A stretch of DNA of 64,000 nucleotides from Amycolatopsis xylanica (GCF_900107045.1 NZ_FNON01000001.1:1240001-1304000), one strand, 5' to 3'; counted from the stretch's first letter, positions 1 through 7,713 are shown. A program made the numbers and translations. The notes: generated from the letters alone by a model not told the origin.

Positions 1-6
1 TCATGG

Positions 7-183
7 TCAGCCCCGATCGCGGCCGGTCAGCTGGGACAGGTCGAGCTTGCCGTCGAGCACACGCCCGGCGAGCAGGCCGAGCGCGCCGAGCACGAGCACG
101 ACCAGGAAGGCGCCGAAACCGCCGAAGGCCGCGGCGAAACCGAGAGCGAGGCCGGTCAGCAGGCCGAGCTGGGTGGCGGACAT
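7..183 (-). CDS. DUF2273-like small membrane protein (58 aa)
   Basis: The 58-codon ORF starts at ATG 183 and encodes one long glycine/alanine-rich hydrophobic stretch (about residues 5-41) followed by a short polar tail with GKLDLSQL. DUF2273 proteins have this layout and are typically encoded beside Asp23/Gls24 genes, where they are thought to help tether Asp23 to the membrane. Here it lies 11 nt downstream of an Asp23 gene on the same strand and is probably the last gene of that operon. Family assignment rests on size, hydropathy, the GKLDL tail and context. Confidence 0.75.
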   Translation of the reverse strand: MSATQLGLLTGLALGFAAAFGGFGAFLVVLVLGALGLLAGRVLDGKLDLSQLTGRDRG

Positions 184-194
184 GGTGTTCTCCT

Positions 195-641
195 TTACTG
201 CACGCGGGTGGTGTCCGAGTTGTCCTCGTCGTCGCCCGGGATGTGGACGTCGGAGACGTTGATGTTGACCTCGACGACCTCGAGCCCGGTCATCTGCTCG
301 ACGGCGGTGATCACGTTGCGCCGCACCGAACGGGCCAGTTCGGCGATGGACACGCCGTACTCGACCAGGATCACGAGATCGATCGCGGCCTGCTTCTCGC
401 CGACCTCGACCGCGACGCCCTGGCCCGCGCTGGCCGAGCCGCCGGGGATTCGCTCGCGCAGCGCCGAGAACGCGCGTGCGGTGCCGCTGCCGAGCGCGTG
501 CACGCCGGGGACCTCGCGGGTGGCGAGGCCGGCGACCTTCTGCACGACGGTGTCGGCGATGGTGGTGGTGCCTTGCGAAGAGGCCAGCGCGTCGCTCTTG
601 GCGATCTCGGTGCCGGGTGCCTTGGTGGTCGTGTTCGTCAT
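195..641 (-). CDS. Asp23/Gls24 family envelope stress protein
   Basis: This 148-residue protein has the Asp23/Gls24 layout: a Thr/Ser-rich N-terminus, then TIADTVVQKVAGLATREVPG, a beta-rich middle (VAVEVGEKQAAIDLVILVEYG) and the end VVEVNINVSDVHI. Asp23 proteins are abundant cytoplasmic-face membrane-associated stress proteins. A GGAGCAGCC ribosome-binding sequence precedes ATG 641. It is one of three Asp23-domain proteins encoded in the same direction between 195 and 1908, next to DUF2273, so a membrane-associated complex is likely. Confidence 0.9.
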   Translation of the reverse strand: MTNTTTKAPGTEIAKSDALASSQGTTTIADTVVQKVAGLATREVPGVHALGSGTARAFSALRERIPGGSASAGQGVAVEVGEKQAAIDLVILVEYGVSIAELARSVRRNVITAVEQMTGLEVVEVNINVSDVHIPGDDEDNSDTTRVQ

Positions 642-699
642 GGCTGCTCCTCCTGGTTTTTCGTTGGTCTGGTGATAGGACCCGCGGTGCGCGGGAATG

Positions 700-1002
700 T
701 CACGGGCCGATCATGTGACCCAGGTCTCTTTCCTTGAGTGCGGCCGCGTCGAGGTCGGTGACCAGCAAGCGCAGCCGCGCGCCGCGGAACGGCGAAGCGT
801 CCACAATGGAACGCAGCGACGCTTCCGCCTTACGCAGCAACGGAGGCAGCGGTAGTGCCAGCGCGACGAGCCGGATCTCGACAAGGTCGTCGTCAACGCC
901 GACGGCCAGCGCGCCGAGGTCTCGCGGCGCGGCGGGACGGAGACCGTCCAACTCGCGCAGCGCGGACAGCAGCGCTTGGGTCAACTCGCTCCGCGCGGTC
1001 AT
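700..1002 (-). CDS. Hypothetical protein of the Asp23 operon (100 aa)
   Basis: I do not recognise the family. The protein is small, soluble-looking and alternates charged and hydrophobic residues (ALAVGVDDDLVEIRLVALAL, then LRLLVTDLDAAALKERDLG). Its ATG at 1002 overlaps the stop of the upstream Asp23 gene by four bases, so translation is probably coupled. The VEIRLVALALPLPPLL segment hints at a compact alpha/beta fold resembling a reduced Asp23-like unit, but that is speculation. Position makes it part of the envelope-stress operon. Confidence 0.75.
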   Translation of the reverse strand: MTARSELTQALLSALRELDGLRPAAPRDLGALAVGVDDDLVEIRLVALALPLPPLLRKAEASLRSIVDASPFRGARLRLLVTDLDAAALKERDLGHMIGP

Positions 1003-1385
1003 CGCAGCCCGCCTTCGATGTCCACAATGGACACGACGACCGCAGTGGCCGTCAGTCCGGTGGCGTCGGCGACGGCGCGGGCGACCGTGCGCTGCACGGC
1101 CTGCCCGACGGCGGCCACCTGGTCGAACCCGGAGCTGGTCAGATCGATCTCCAAGCGGACCTCCCCGTTCTCGACCGTGACGCGGACACCTTCGGTCGGC
1201 GCCGGATCGAGTCCCTTGATCTTCTGGCGGGCCGTGCGGACGACCGAGCCCGCGAGCCCTCGCAAGCCCGGTTCGAGCCGGATCACGCCGGGCACGGTGG
1301 TCGCGGCGTGCGCGGCGACGGCGGCGATCACCGGCTCGGCGATCACGGATTCGGTTTCAGGAGTCGTCGAGGTTTCAGGATTCAT
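999..1385 (-). CDS. Asp23/Gls24 family protein (second copy)
   Basis: The predicted 128-residue protein begins MNPETSTTPETESVIAEPVI at ATG 1385; a longer upstream reading would run through the previous gene. The core (AAHAATTVPGVIRLEPGLRG, VRVTVENGEVRLEIDLTSSG, AVVVSIVDIEGG) follows the Asp23/Gls24 pattern. It overlaps the upstream zinc/Asp23 gene by 11 nt and the downstream 100-residue gene by 4 nt, indicating one polycistronic unit. Role inferred from the family: envelope or alkaline stress. Confidence 0.85.
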   Translation of the reverse strand: MNPETSTTPETESVIAEPVIAAVAAHAATTVPGVIRLEPGLRGLAGSVVRTARQKIKGLDPAPTEGVRVTVENGEVRLEIDLTSSGFDQVAAVGQAVQRTVARAVADATGLTATAVVVSIVDIEGGLR

Positions 1386-1908
1386 AGAGGTCGTCCATGG
1401 TGAGATCGAGCCTGGCCAGCCGCACGCCGACACGCGCGCTCGCGGCCGCGGTCACCCGGTCGCGCACTTGCGCGAGCGCGGTCCCGCTGAATTCGCGATA
1501 GCCGACCGCGATGGTCATTTCGACGGTCACCGAGTAGTCGGGCGCCTCGATCACCTTGCACCGGCGCGCACGCACCCCCTCGACACTGTCGGCGGCGAAC
1601 CGCAGCACCGCGGCCACGGCCTGCGCGCTCACCCGCACCGCGCCGGGCTCGGTCGTCGGCACCGGCAGCAGGTCCCGCCTGCGCACGTCGGCCCGCACGG
1701 CCGCCATGATCCGGCCGGTCAGGTCGAGCGACGGTTCCGACTGATCCGCGACCAGCTCGCCGGTCAGGTCCCGCAGCACCAGCAGGCTCGCCCGCGCGCC
1801 GCGGCAGTGTTCGCAGCCCGCCTCGTGCTCGTCCGGCTCGTCGAGCCGTTCCCAGACCGTCTCGACGTCGCGGCCGCAGGGCAGGAGGTAGTCCTGTGCT
1901 ATTTCCAT
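1375..1908 (-). CDS. Probable anti-sigma factor: zinc motif fused to an Asp23-like domain
   Basis: The 177-residue protein starts at ATG 1908, inside the last codons of the sigma-factor gene (10-nt overlap). Near the N-terminus it has Cys11 and then His28-x3-Cys32-x2-Cys35, the HxxxCxxC arrangement of zinc-associated anti-sigma (ZAS/zf-HC2) domains. The rest (VRVSAQAVAAVLRFAADSVE, YSVTVEMTIAVGYREFSGTA, LARLDLTMDDL) resembles Asp23/Gls24. Coupling to an ECF sigma gene and the ZAS motif suggest it binds that sigma. No transmembrane segment is visible, so it is a soluble anti-sigma candidate. The fusion is seen directly; the function is inferred. Confidence 0.75.
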   Translation of the reverse strand: MEIAQDYLLPCGRDVETVWERLDEPDEHEAGCEHCRGARASLLVLRDLTGELVADQSEPSLDLTGRIMAAVRADVRRRDLLPVPTTEPGAVRVSAQAVAAVLRFAADSVEGVRARRCKVIEAPDYSVTVEMTIAVGYREFSGTALAQVRDRVTAAASARVGVRLARLDLTMDDLYES

Positions 1909-2456
1909 GGCGCCATCACCTCCGCCAGTTGTGCCCGAGCGCGCGCGATCCGCCCGCGCGCGGCCGTGGCCGTCGTGTTCAGCACCTGCGCGATCTCCTG
2001 ATAGGACCGGCCGTGCACCTCCCGGAGCAGCCAGCAGGCGCGTTGTTCCGGGGTCAGCAGCGCGAGCGCGTCGGTCAGCGCCGCCAGCTGCGCGCTCGTC
2101 TCGGCGGCGCGTTCCGGCCTGCCCGCCGAGCCGACGGCCGCGTGCTCGTCCAGCTCGACCTCGGCGACCGGCTTGCGGGCGCGGATGACGTTCAGGCACC
2201 GGTTCGTCGTGGCCCGGTAGAGCCACCCGACGAACGCGGCGTCCTCCTGCAGCTGCCCGAGCCTGCGCCACGCGGTGAGGAAGACCTCCTGCACCACGTC
2301 CTCGGCATCCCCGGTGCTGGCCAGCATCCGCATCGCGAGCCGGTACATCGGCCCCTGATAGCGGCGAACCAGCTGCTCATAGGCATTCGTATCACCATCG
2401 CGCGCGCGAGCCACCAGCGTGGCATCGTCGAGCGTGATCTCGGTGGATGTCGTCAT
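1899..2456 (-). CDS. ECF-type RNA polymerase sigma factor
   Basis: The 185-residue protein has sigma region 2 (residues about 25-90, with YRLAMRMLASTGDAEDVVQE and the aromatic FVGWLYRATTNRCLNVIR) and region 4 (about 125-180, LTPEQRACWLLREVHGRSYQ, then an HTH ending in RIARARAQLAE). Length and domain order are typical of ECF sigma-70. ATG 2456 was chosen because it directly precedes region 2. It heads the zinc/Asp23 operon and diverges from a CsbD-like gene, which fits cell-envelope or general stress control. Confidence 0.92.
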   Translation of the reverse strand: MTTSTEITLDDATLVARARDGDTNAYEQLVRRYQGPMYRLAMRMLASTGDAEDVVQEVFLTAWRRLGQLQEDAAFVGWLYRATTNRCLNVIRARKPVAEVELDEHAAVGSAGRPERAAETSAQLAALTDALALLTPEQRACWLLREVHGRSYQEIAQVLNTTATAARGRIARARAQLAEVMAPWK

Positions 2457-2651
2457 GGGGTGCTCGACAATCCTTTCCCCGCGGGAGCTGACTTCCTCAA
2501 GACACGGCACGTCCGGATTCGTCACGCTTACCCGCAAAAACGGGCCCAGGTGATCGTTGTCACCCGAACGAGGTCGTGACGATCCGGCCGGCCCCGGTGT
2601 CGATCCAGTGAACGGCGCGGAGGTGCGCCGCCGGAGAGCGAGGAGAACGCG
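2457..2651. promoter_or_regulatory. Divergent sigma/csbD intergenic region with elements also found before the FtsX permease
   Basis: This spacer must hold promoters for the sigma operon (minus) and the csbD-like gene (plus). TCAAGACACGG (2497-2507) and TTGTCACCCGAAC (2557-2569) recur in the same order and orientation at 24790-24800 and 24833-24845, in the leader of the FtsX-type permease. No promoter could be assigned with confidence. Confidence 0.4.
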
Positions 2652-2816
2652 ATGTCTTTGAGCGACAAGCTGGGTGGCAAGGCCAAGGAAGCGGCGGGCG
2701 AGGCCATCGGCGACGACCAGCTGCGCGCGGAGGGAAAGGCCGACCAGCTGGCGGCGAAGGTCAAGGACGCGGCGACCGAGGTCATCGACAAGGTCAAGAA
2801 CATCGTGCAGAAGTAG
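2652..2816 (+). CDS. CsbD family stress protein (54 aa)
   Basis: The small hydrophilic protein starts MSLSDKLGGKAKEAAGEAIG and continues with Lys/Ala/Asp-rich helical repeats (LRAEGKADQLAAKVKDAATE). This is the CsbD family signature: short, highly charged, unstructured-looking proteins induced by general stress. GAGGAGAACGCG precedes ATG 2652. It diverges from the ECF sigma gene, so it may belong to that sigma's regulon (inference). Confidence 0.9.
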   Translation: MSLSDKLGGKAKEAAGEAIGDDQLRAEGKADQLAAKVKDAATEVIDKVKNIVQK

Positions 2817-2827
2817 CGCCGAAACGC

Positions 2828-2870
2828 GTGAACGCCCCGTTCGTCGACTGTCGACGAACGGGGCGTTCAC
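2828..2870. terminator. Bidirectional terminator hairpin
   Basis: A perfect 20-bp stem starting GTGAACGCCCCGTTC with a 3-nt loop (CTG) lies between the convergent ends of the csbD-like gene (2816) and the Cys-rich peptide (2877). There is no U-tract, as is common in actinobacteria. Confidence 0.75.
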
Positions 2871-2876
2871 CTGTGG

Positions 2877-2912
2877 TCAGCAGCAGCCACCGCAGCAGCA
2901 GTCGTCAAGCAC
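2877..2912 (-). CDS. Cys-rich micropeptide VLDDCCCGGCC
   Basis: An 11-codon ORF (GTG 2912 to TGA 2877) encodes fMet-LDDCCCGGCC, with five cysteines in the last seven residues. Its GTG lies inside the last codons of the merR gene (8-nt overlap), and AGGAGGTGA, a near-perfect anti-Shine-Dalgarno match, sits 9 nt upstream. Translational coupling to a Cys-bearing MerR regulator suggests metal binding or metal detoxification. It is too short for family assignment. The ribosome-binding site and composition are seen; expression is not proven. Confidence 0.6.
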   Translation of the reverse strand: MLDDCCCGGCC

Positions 2913-3315
2913 TTCGGGTCACCTCCTCCACGGGCGGGCACCAGGCCCCTGGCGCCGGATCGGCGCACGGTCCCGGCATCTGCGACAACATCGTGGTGAG
3001 CTCCCGCCGCAGCGCCGCGAGCCGCGCCATCTCGGCGTCGATCTCCGCCACATGCCTGCGCAGCAGCGTCTCGGCGGGTTCGCACGGGCATTCGCCGGTG
3101 TCCCGGACCTCGAGCAGCGACCCGATCTCGGCGAGGTGCAGGCCGAGCCGCTGCGCGCCCCGGATGAACAACAGCCGGTCGACGGCCCGCTCGTCGTAAC
3201 GCCGATGCGCCCCGCTCGTGCGCTCGGGCGGCGGCAGGAGACCGATCCGCTCGTAGTACCTGATCGTGTCGGCCGGGACCGCCGTCCTGGCCGTGACCTG
3301 GGACATCGTCAACAT
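2905..3315 (-). CDS. MerR-family metal-type regulator
   Basis: The 136-residue protein has an N-terminal winged HTH (MSQVTARTAVPADTIRYYER IGLLPPPERT), the MerR hallmark, followed by a dimerisation helix. Cys76 and Cys78 (ECPCEP), Cys117 and Cys126 lie where MerR/ZntR-type sensors carry metal ligands. ATG 3315 is chosen because a MerR-type promoter places its -10 just 7 nt upstream, so the mRNA may be leaderless. The next gene is the Cys-rich micropeptide. The metal (Zn, Cd, Hg or other) cannot be told from sequence. Confidence 0.88.
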   Translation of the reverse strand: MLTMSQVTARTAVPADTIRYYERIGLLPPPERTSGAHRRYDERAVDRLLFIRGAQRLGLHLAEIGSLLEVRDTGECPCEPAETLLRRHVAEIDAEMARLAALRRELTTMLSQMPGPCADPAPGAWCPPVEEVTRSA

Positions 3316-3321
3316 GCCCCG

Positions 3322-3353
3322 AGCGTAGAACTTGGAGCCGACTCCAGAGTCAA
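3322..3353 (-). promoter_or_regulatory. MerR-type promoter with 20-bp spacer and dyad
   Basis: On the minus strand TTGACT (-35, 3353-3348) and TACGCT (-10, 3327-3322) are separated by 20 bp, the overlong spacer typical of MerR-activated promoters. The spacer holds the dyad TGGAGTCGGCTCCA. It points at merR (ATG 3315), implying autoregulation. Confidence 0.65.
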
Positions 3354-3365
3354 CCCCGAGTTTCG

Positions 3366-3417
3366 GGGGTCGTGAGTGTTTAGACCGGTTAGAACCGGCC
3401 GGAACACTCACGACCCC
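3366..3417. repeat. Palindromic repeat family A, copy 1
   Basis: Outer arms GGGGTCGTGAGTG and CACTCACGACCCC enclose a core around TTAGACCGGTTAGAACCGGC. Further copies occur at 11756, 25519, 26408, 36311 and 56091, with a half copy at 18035. This copy lies between the divergent merR and sulfite-oxidase-like genes. Confidence 0.85.
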
Positions 3418-3470
3418 GCGATAGTGTCCGACAGGTGGAAGCGGTGGACGCGCCACGCCGCGTCCACACA

Positions 3471-4682
3471 ATGAGCGAAATGAACGAGCTGACCTATGAC
3501 AAGGTGCGCGCGGCCCAGTGGTTCTCCCGGCGCACCCTGTTCCGCCTTTCCGCGGGCGTGGCCGCGACCGCCGCGCTGCCGGGGACCACGGGGAGCGCGC
3601 TCGCCGAGGCGCCGATCGTGAAGCCGCTGCCGCCCGAGTTCTTCGAGGTCTACGGCACCAACGCCGAGACCAGGTGGGAGGCGTTCGCGGGCAGCTACCT
3701 CACGCCGATCGAGCGATTCTTCGTGCGCGATCACACCTCGACGCCGCTGATCGACGCCGACACCTGGCGGCTGAAGCTGTTCGGGACCGGGCTGCGGGGC
3801 GCGCCGACGCTCGCCAACGCGATCGAGTTCAGCTACCGCGACCTGCGGGCGCTGCCGTCGGAGACGATCACCGCGGCCATCGAATGCGCCGGGAACGGGC
3901 GCAGCTTCTTCACCAGCCAGCAGGGCCAGACCGTCTCGGGGACGCCGTGGAAGCTCGGCGGAATCGGGGTCGCGCGGTGGCGTGGCGTGCGCCTGGCGAC
4001 CGTTCTGAAGCGCGCGGGACTCACGAGGCATGCCGTCGACGTGCTGCCGCAGGGGCTCGACCCGGAGTATCAGAACCTCGGGCGGGTGCGGCGGCCGCTG
4101 CCGGTTTCGAAGGCGCTGCAAGACGTTCTGCTCGCCTATGAGATGAACGGCGAGCCGCTGCCGCCCGATCACGGGTTCCCGGTGCGGCTGGTCGTGCCGT
4201 CGTGGATCGGGATCGCGTCGATCAAGTGGGTCGGGCAGATCGAGGTGGCGGACGAGCCGCTCTTCTCGCCGTGGAACACGCAGTTCTACCGGCTCACCGG
4301 CCCGGGGTACCCCGCCGAGGGCGAGCTCATGACCGAGCAGGTCGCGAAAAGCGCCTTCGAACTGCGGCGCGACGCCGAGTTCGCGGCCGGGCGCACGCAC
4401 GTCCTGCGGGGACGGTCGTGGTCGCCGCACGGCCGGATCAAGCGGATCGAGGTCAGCACCGACGACGGCGCGACCTGGCGCTGCGCGAACCCGGTCGGGC
4501 CGGTGCACGAGCGGGCCTGGCAGTGCTGGGAGCTGCGCTGGCGGCCGTCCGCGACCGGCACACACGTCCTGCGCGCCCGCGCCACCGACATCACCGGCGC
4601 GACCCAGCCGGACGTCGCGCCGTTCAACACCCAGGGCTATCTCTTCGGCGCCGTCGTCCGGCATCCGGTCCGGGTAGTTTGA
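3471..4682 (+). CDS. Sulfite oxidase-like molybdopterin oxidoreductase
   Basis: The roughly 403-residue protein has a Tat-like N-terminus (SRRTLFRLSAGVAATAALPG), an oxidoreductase molybdopterin-binding domain, and a C-terminal Mo-co dimerisation domain (RIKRIEVSTDDGATW, HVLRARATDITGATQPD). Cys139 in IECAGNGRSF is the expected molybdenum-ligating cysteine. This is the SoxC/sulfite oxidase architecture, so a periplasm-side oxidoreductase is likely; the substrate is unknown. A start at GTG 3435 is possible, but ATG 3471 (or 3480) fits the signal peptide better. The next gene starts 5 nt after this stop. Confidence 0.88.
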   Translation: MSEMNELTYDKVRAAQWFSRRTLFRLSAGVAATAALPGTTGSALAEAPIVKPLPPEFFEVYGTNAETRWEAFAGSYLTPIERFFVRDHTSTPLIDADTWRLKLFGTGLRGAPTLANAIEFSYRDLRALPSETITAAIECAGNGRSFFTSQQGQTVSGTPWKLGGIGVARWRGVRLATVLKRAGLTRHAVDVLPQGLDPEYQNLGRVRRPLPVSKALQDVLLAYEMNGEPLPPDHGFPVRLVVPSWIGIASIKWVGQIEVADEPLFSPWNTQFYRLTGPGYPAEGELMTEQVAKSAFELRRDAEFAAGRTHVLRGRSWSPHGRIKRIEVSTDDGATWRCANPVGPVHERAWQCWELRWRPSATGTHVLRARATDITGATQPDVAPFNTQGYLFGAVVRHPVRVV

Positions 4683-4686
4683 AGCC

Positions 4687-5868
4687 GTGGCCTATGACGT
4701 GACCTCGGTACGCAAGCATTTCCCCGCGCTGGCTGACGGAACGGCCTTCTTCGACGGTCCCGGCGGCACCCAGACACCGACAGCGGTCGCCGCCGCGATC
4801 GCCGAGGCGCTGACCTCGGGCGTCTCCAACCGCGGCCGGGTGACGGCCGCCGAGCGCCGGGCCGACACGATCGTCGCCGAGGCCAGGCAGGCGGTCGCCG
4901 ACCTGCTCGGCGCCGCGCCCGAGGGCGTCGTGTTCGGCCGCAGCATGACGCAGGTGACCTACGACCTGTCGCGGGCGCTGGCCAAGGACTGGCGCGAGGG
5001 CGACGAGATCGTCGTCAGCAGGCTCGATCACGACGCCAACATCCGCCCGTGGGTCCAGGCCGCTGAGGCACGCGGGGTCACCGTGCGCTGGACGGAGTTC
5101 GACACCGAAACCGGCGAACTCGGCGAGCCGCCGCTCAGCGACCGGACCAGGCTGGTCGCCGTGACCGGCGCGTCCAACCTGCTCGGCACCCGGCCGGACA
5201 TCTCGGCGATCGCCGCCGAGACGCATGCGGCGGGCGCGCTGCTCTACGTCGACGGCGTGCACCTGACCCCGCACAGCCCGGTCGACCTGGAGGAGCTCGG
5301 CGCCGACTTCTACGCCTGCTCGCCGTACAAGTTCCTCGGCCCGCACCTCGGCCTGGTCGCCGCGAGCCCGGCGCTGCTCGAGACCGTCCACCCCGACAAG
5401 CTGGCCCCGTCGGTGAACGTGGTGCCGGAGCGCTTCGAACTCGGCACGCTGCCGTACGAACTGCTCGCGGGCACGACCGCGGCCATCGACTTCCTCGCCG
5501 GGCTCGTCCCGGGCACCGGCACCCGCCGCGAGCGGCTGGCGACGTCGATGCGCGCGCTGGAGGAGTACGAATCAGCGCTGCTCAACCGCCTCGAAACCGG
5601 CCTCGACGAGCTCGGCGCCCGCCGATTCGGCTCGCCCAAGCGTCGCACGCCGACGGCCTTGTTCACCCTCGACGGCGTCAAGCCCAAGGCCGTCTACGAG
5701 CACCTCGCCACCCGCGGCGTCAACGCGCCCGCGGGCACCTTCTACGCCTACGAGCCCGCTCGCAGGCTCGGGCTCGACGACGGCGCGGTGCGTGCGGGAA
5801 TCGCGCCGTACACGGACGAATCCGATGTGGACAGACTGCTCGCCGGGCTACTTGAGATAGCAAAGTAG
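4687..5868 (+). CDS. Cysteine desulfurase-like class-V aminotransferase fold protein
   Basis: The 393-residue protein starts at GTG 4687 and has the class-V PLP fold: FFDGPGGTQTPTAVAAAIAE near the N-terminus, the Asp/His region LLYVDGVHLTPHSPVDLEEL, and the Schiff-base lysine in ACSPYKFLGPHLG. It fits the cysteine desulfurase-like subfamily rather than IscS/SufS, since no Cys-bearing C-terminal loop is obvious. It lies 4 nt after the sulfite-oxidase-like gene, suggesting an operon and a link to sulfur metabolism (inference). Confidence 0.88.
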   Translation: MAYDVTSVRKHFPALADGTAFFDGPGGTQTPTAVAAAIAEALTSGVSNRGRVTAAERRADTIVAEARQAVADLLGAAPEGVVFGRSMTQVTYDLSRALAKDWREGDEIVVSRLDHDANIRPWVQAAEARGVTVRWTEFDTETGELGEPPLSDRTRLVAVTGASNLLGTRPDISAIAAETHAAGALLYVDGVHLTPHSPVDLEELGADFYACSPYKFLGPHLGLVAASPALLETVHPDKLAPSVNVVPERFELGTLPYELLAGTTAAIDFLAGLVPGTGTRRERLATSMRALEEYESALLNRLETGLDELGARRFGSPKRRTPTALFTLDGVKPKAVYEHLATRGVNAPAGTFYAYEPARRLGLDDGAVRAGIAPYTDESDVDRLLAGLLEIAK

Positions 5869-6627
5869 CTTGTTCAGGTACGGCGGCAGCCCATCCCAAG
5901 GATTGGGCATGCCGCCGTGCGTGAAGTAGACCCAGCCGACTTTCGACGTGCACGAGTCCACTGTGGACTCCTTCAGGCTGCCGATGTTGTAGCCCAGCAC
6001 GGCGAAGTTGTCCTTGTCGTGCCTGCGTTGCCAGCTTGCCGCCGAGCATGACTCGGGTAGTCCCGAGTTCTCGTAGACGATCAGCGTGTCCACCGTGCCG
6101 ACGAAACTGCGCAGCGTCGCCGTCCCCGGATTGGCGACCGTCCGCTTGAATCCGAGCTTCTTCGAGTACTGCGACAGGTCGCGGTAGTAGCCCTCCAGAC
6201 CCTCCACATTGGACATCTCGTCGAGGAACATGCCCTGGAGTTTCGGGTACCACAGCTTGTAAAGATCGATTTCCGCACGCACCGCCTCAGGCGTGCGGGT
6301 GGCGTAGGACGTGGTGACGTACCCGATCGGGATGACACCCGCCTCGCGAAGCCTGCTGATGCCGGTCAGATACTCCGGATCGGCTGCGGCGCCGGGCCCG
6401 CTCGCCGGGTTGACGATCGCGATGACCGGGACACTCGGGAAGCGCTTCTTGGCCTCGATCAGCGTGGACCAGGTGCCCGAGGCTGGATAACTGTAGAGCG
6501 GGACGATCGTGCCGGGCCGCTCGTCGCACGCCGCGGCGATCCCCGGCGCCGCGACGGCGGTGGTGAGCAGCGATACGGCCATCGCGGCCAGCTGTCTTCG
6601 GAGTTTCACCGGTTTTCTCCCGCCCAT
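5848..6627 (-). CDS. Secreted spherulation-specific family 4 protein
   Basis: The 259-residue protein has a signal peptide (basic start, then MAVSLLTTAVAAPGIAAA) and a barrel-like domain with IVPLYSYPASGTW, VIAIVNPASGPG and GMFLDEMSNVEGLEGYYRDL, characteristic of the spherulin-4 family (a predicted TIM-barrel-like, possibly hydrolytic fold). Its last 21 nt overlap the convergent 3' end of the upstream plus-strand gene. The substrate is unknown; extracellular location is expected. Confidence 0.85.
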   Translation of the reverse strand: MGGRKPVKLRRQLAAMAVSLLTTAVAAPGIAAACDERPGTIVPLYSYPASGTWSTLIEAKKRFPSVPVIAIVNPASGPGAAADPEYLTGISRLREAGVIPIGYVTTSYATRTPEAVRAEIDLYKLWYPKLQGMFLDEMSNVEGLEGYYRDLSQYSKKLGFKRTVANPGTATLRSFVGTVDTLIVYENSGLPESCSAASWQRRHDKDNFAVLGYNIGSLKESTVDSCTSKVGWVYFTHGGMPNPWDGLPPYLNKLLCYLK

Positions 6628-6771
6628 GGGATGTTCGCTTTACGGGCTGGTCGCGGCTCGGCGCGTGTCCGTTACGTCCTTTCCGAAAATGTCCCACGGA
6701 TGGCTTGTTTCGCACCACGGCCGCCCGTTGTGATCGATGCAGGTCAGCGCCTGGCGCGGTAGGTTGAGCCC

Positions 6772-7713
6772 ATGGCCAAGGATTCCGCGGTGGAGCTCGA
6801 GGTCGGGCATCGGACGGTGCGGATCTCCAACCCGGACCGGGTCTACTTCCCGGCGCGCGGGGAGACCAAGCTGGACCTCGCCCAGTACTACCTCTCGGTC
6901 GGCGACGGCATCGTGCGCGCGCTGGCCGAGCGGCCCTGCATGCTGCACCGCTTCCCGTCCGGGGTGGCGGGGGAGAAGGTCCACCAGAAACGCGTCCCGA
7001 ACGGCGCGCCGCCGTGGCTGGAGACCGTCCGCGTCGACTTCCCCCGCTACAAACGCCATGCCTACGAACTGTGCGTGACCGAGCTGGCCAGCGTCATCTG
7101 GGCGGTGCAGATGTCCACAGTGGAATTTCACCCGTGGAACTCGCGCCGCGCCGACACCGAGCGCCCCGATGAGTGGCGCATCGACCTCGACCCGATGCCG
7201 GACTGCGACTTCGCCGCCGTACGACGGGTCGCCCATGTCGCGCACGAGATCCTCGACGAGCTCGGCGCCGTCGGCTGGCCCAAGACCTCCGGCGGCAGTG
7301 GTCTGCACATCTACGTCCGCATCGAACCCCGCTGGGGTTTCAGCGACGTCCGCCGCGCCGCGCTCGCGTTCGCCAAGGAGGTCGAGCTCCGCGCGCCCGG
7401 CGACGTCACCACCGCGTGGTGGCGCAAGGACCGCGACCCGTCGAAGGTCTTCGTCGACTACAACCAGAACGCCCGCGATCACACGATCGCGAGCGCGTAC
7501 TCGGTCCGCGGCGTCCCGGAGGCGCTGGTCTCGACGCCGATCGCGTGGGACGAGGTCGACGACGTCGAGCCGGGCGACTGCACGATCGCGACCGTTCCCG
7601 CGCGGTTCGCGAAGCTCGGCGATCTGCACGCGGGCATCGACGAGGCCGTGTTCTCGCTGGACACCCTCCTCGAGTGGGCGGACCGGGACGGGCTCGAAGC
7701 CGAAGAGGACTGA
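6772..7713 (+). CDS. LigD-type polymerase/primase domain protein
   Basis: The 313-residue protein is a stand-alone LigD polymerase domain: ISNPDRVYFPARGETKLDLA at the start, the metal-binding pair in RIDLDPMPDCDF, GGSGLHIYVRIEP, and VFVDYNQNARDHTIASAYSV. Such enzymes add or fill nucleotides in mycobacterial-type non-homologous end joining. No ligase, nuclease or Ku gene lies next to it here. The ATG follows a divergent spacer shared with the spherulin-4 gene. Confidence 0.93.
   Translation: MAKDSAVELEVGHRTVRISNPDRVYFPARGETKLDLAQYYLSVGDGIVRALAERPCMLHRFPSGVAGEKVHQKRVPNGAPPWLETVRVDFPRYKRHAYELCVTELASVIWAVQMSTVEFHPWNSRRADTERPDEWRIDLDPMPDCDFAAVRRVAHVAHEILDELGAVGWPKTSGGSGLHIYVRIEPRWGFSDVRRAALAFAKEVELRAPGDVTTAWWRKDRDPSKVFVDYNQNARDHTIASAYSVRGVPEALVSTPIAWDEVDDVEPGDCTIATVPARFAKLGDLHAGIDEAVFSLDTLLEWADRDGLEAEED

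Noticed and set aside
1375..2271. Long minus-strand ORF reading through the sigma gene into the zinc/Asp23 gene
   Set aside because: Only the part from ATG 1908 carries the zinc motif and Asp23-like domain; the rest is Arg-rich out-of-frame sigma sequence.
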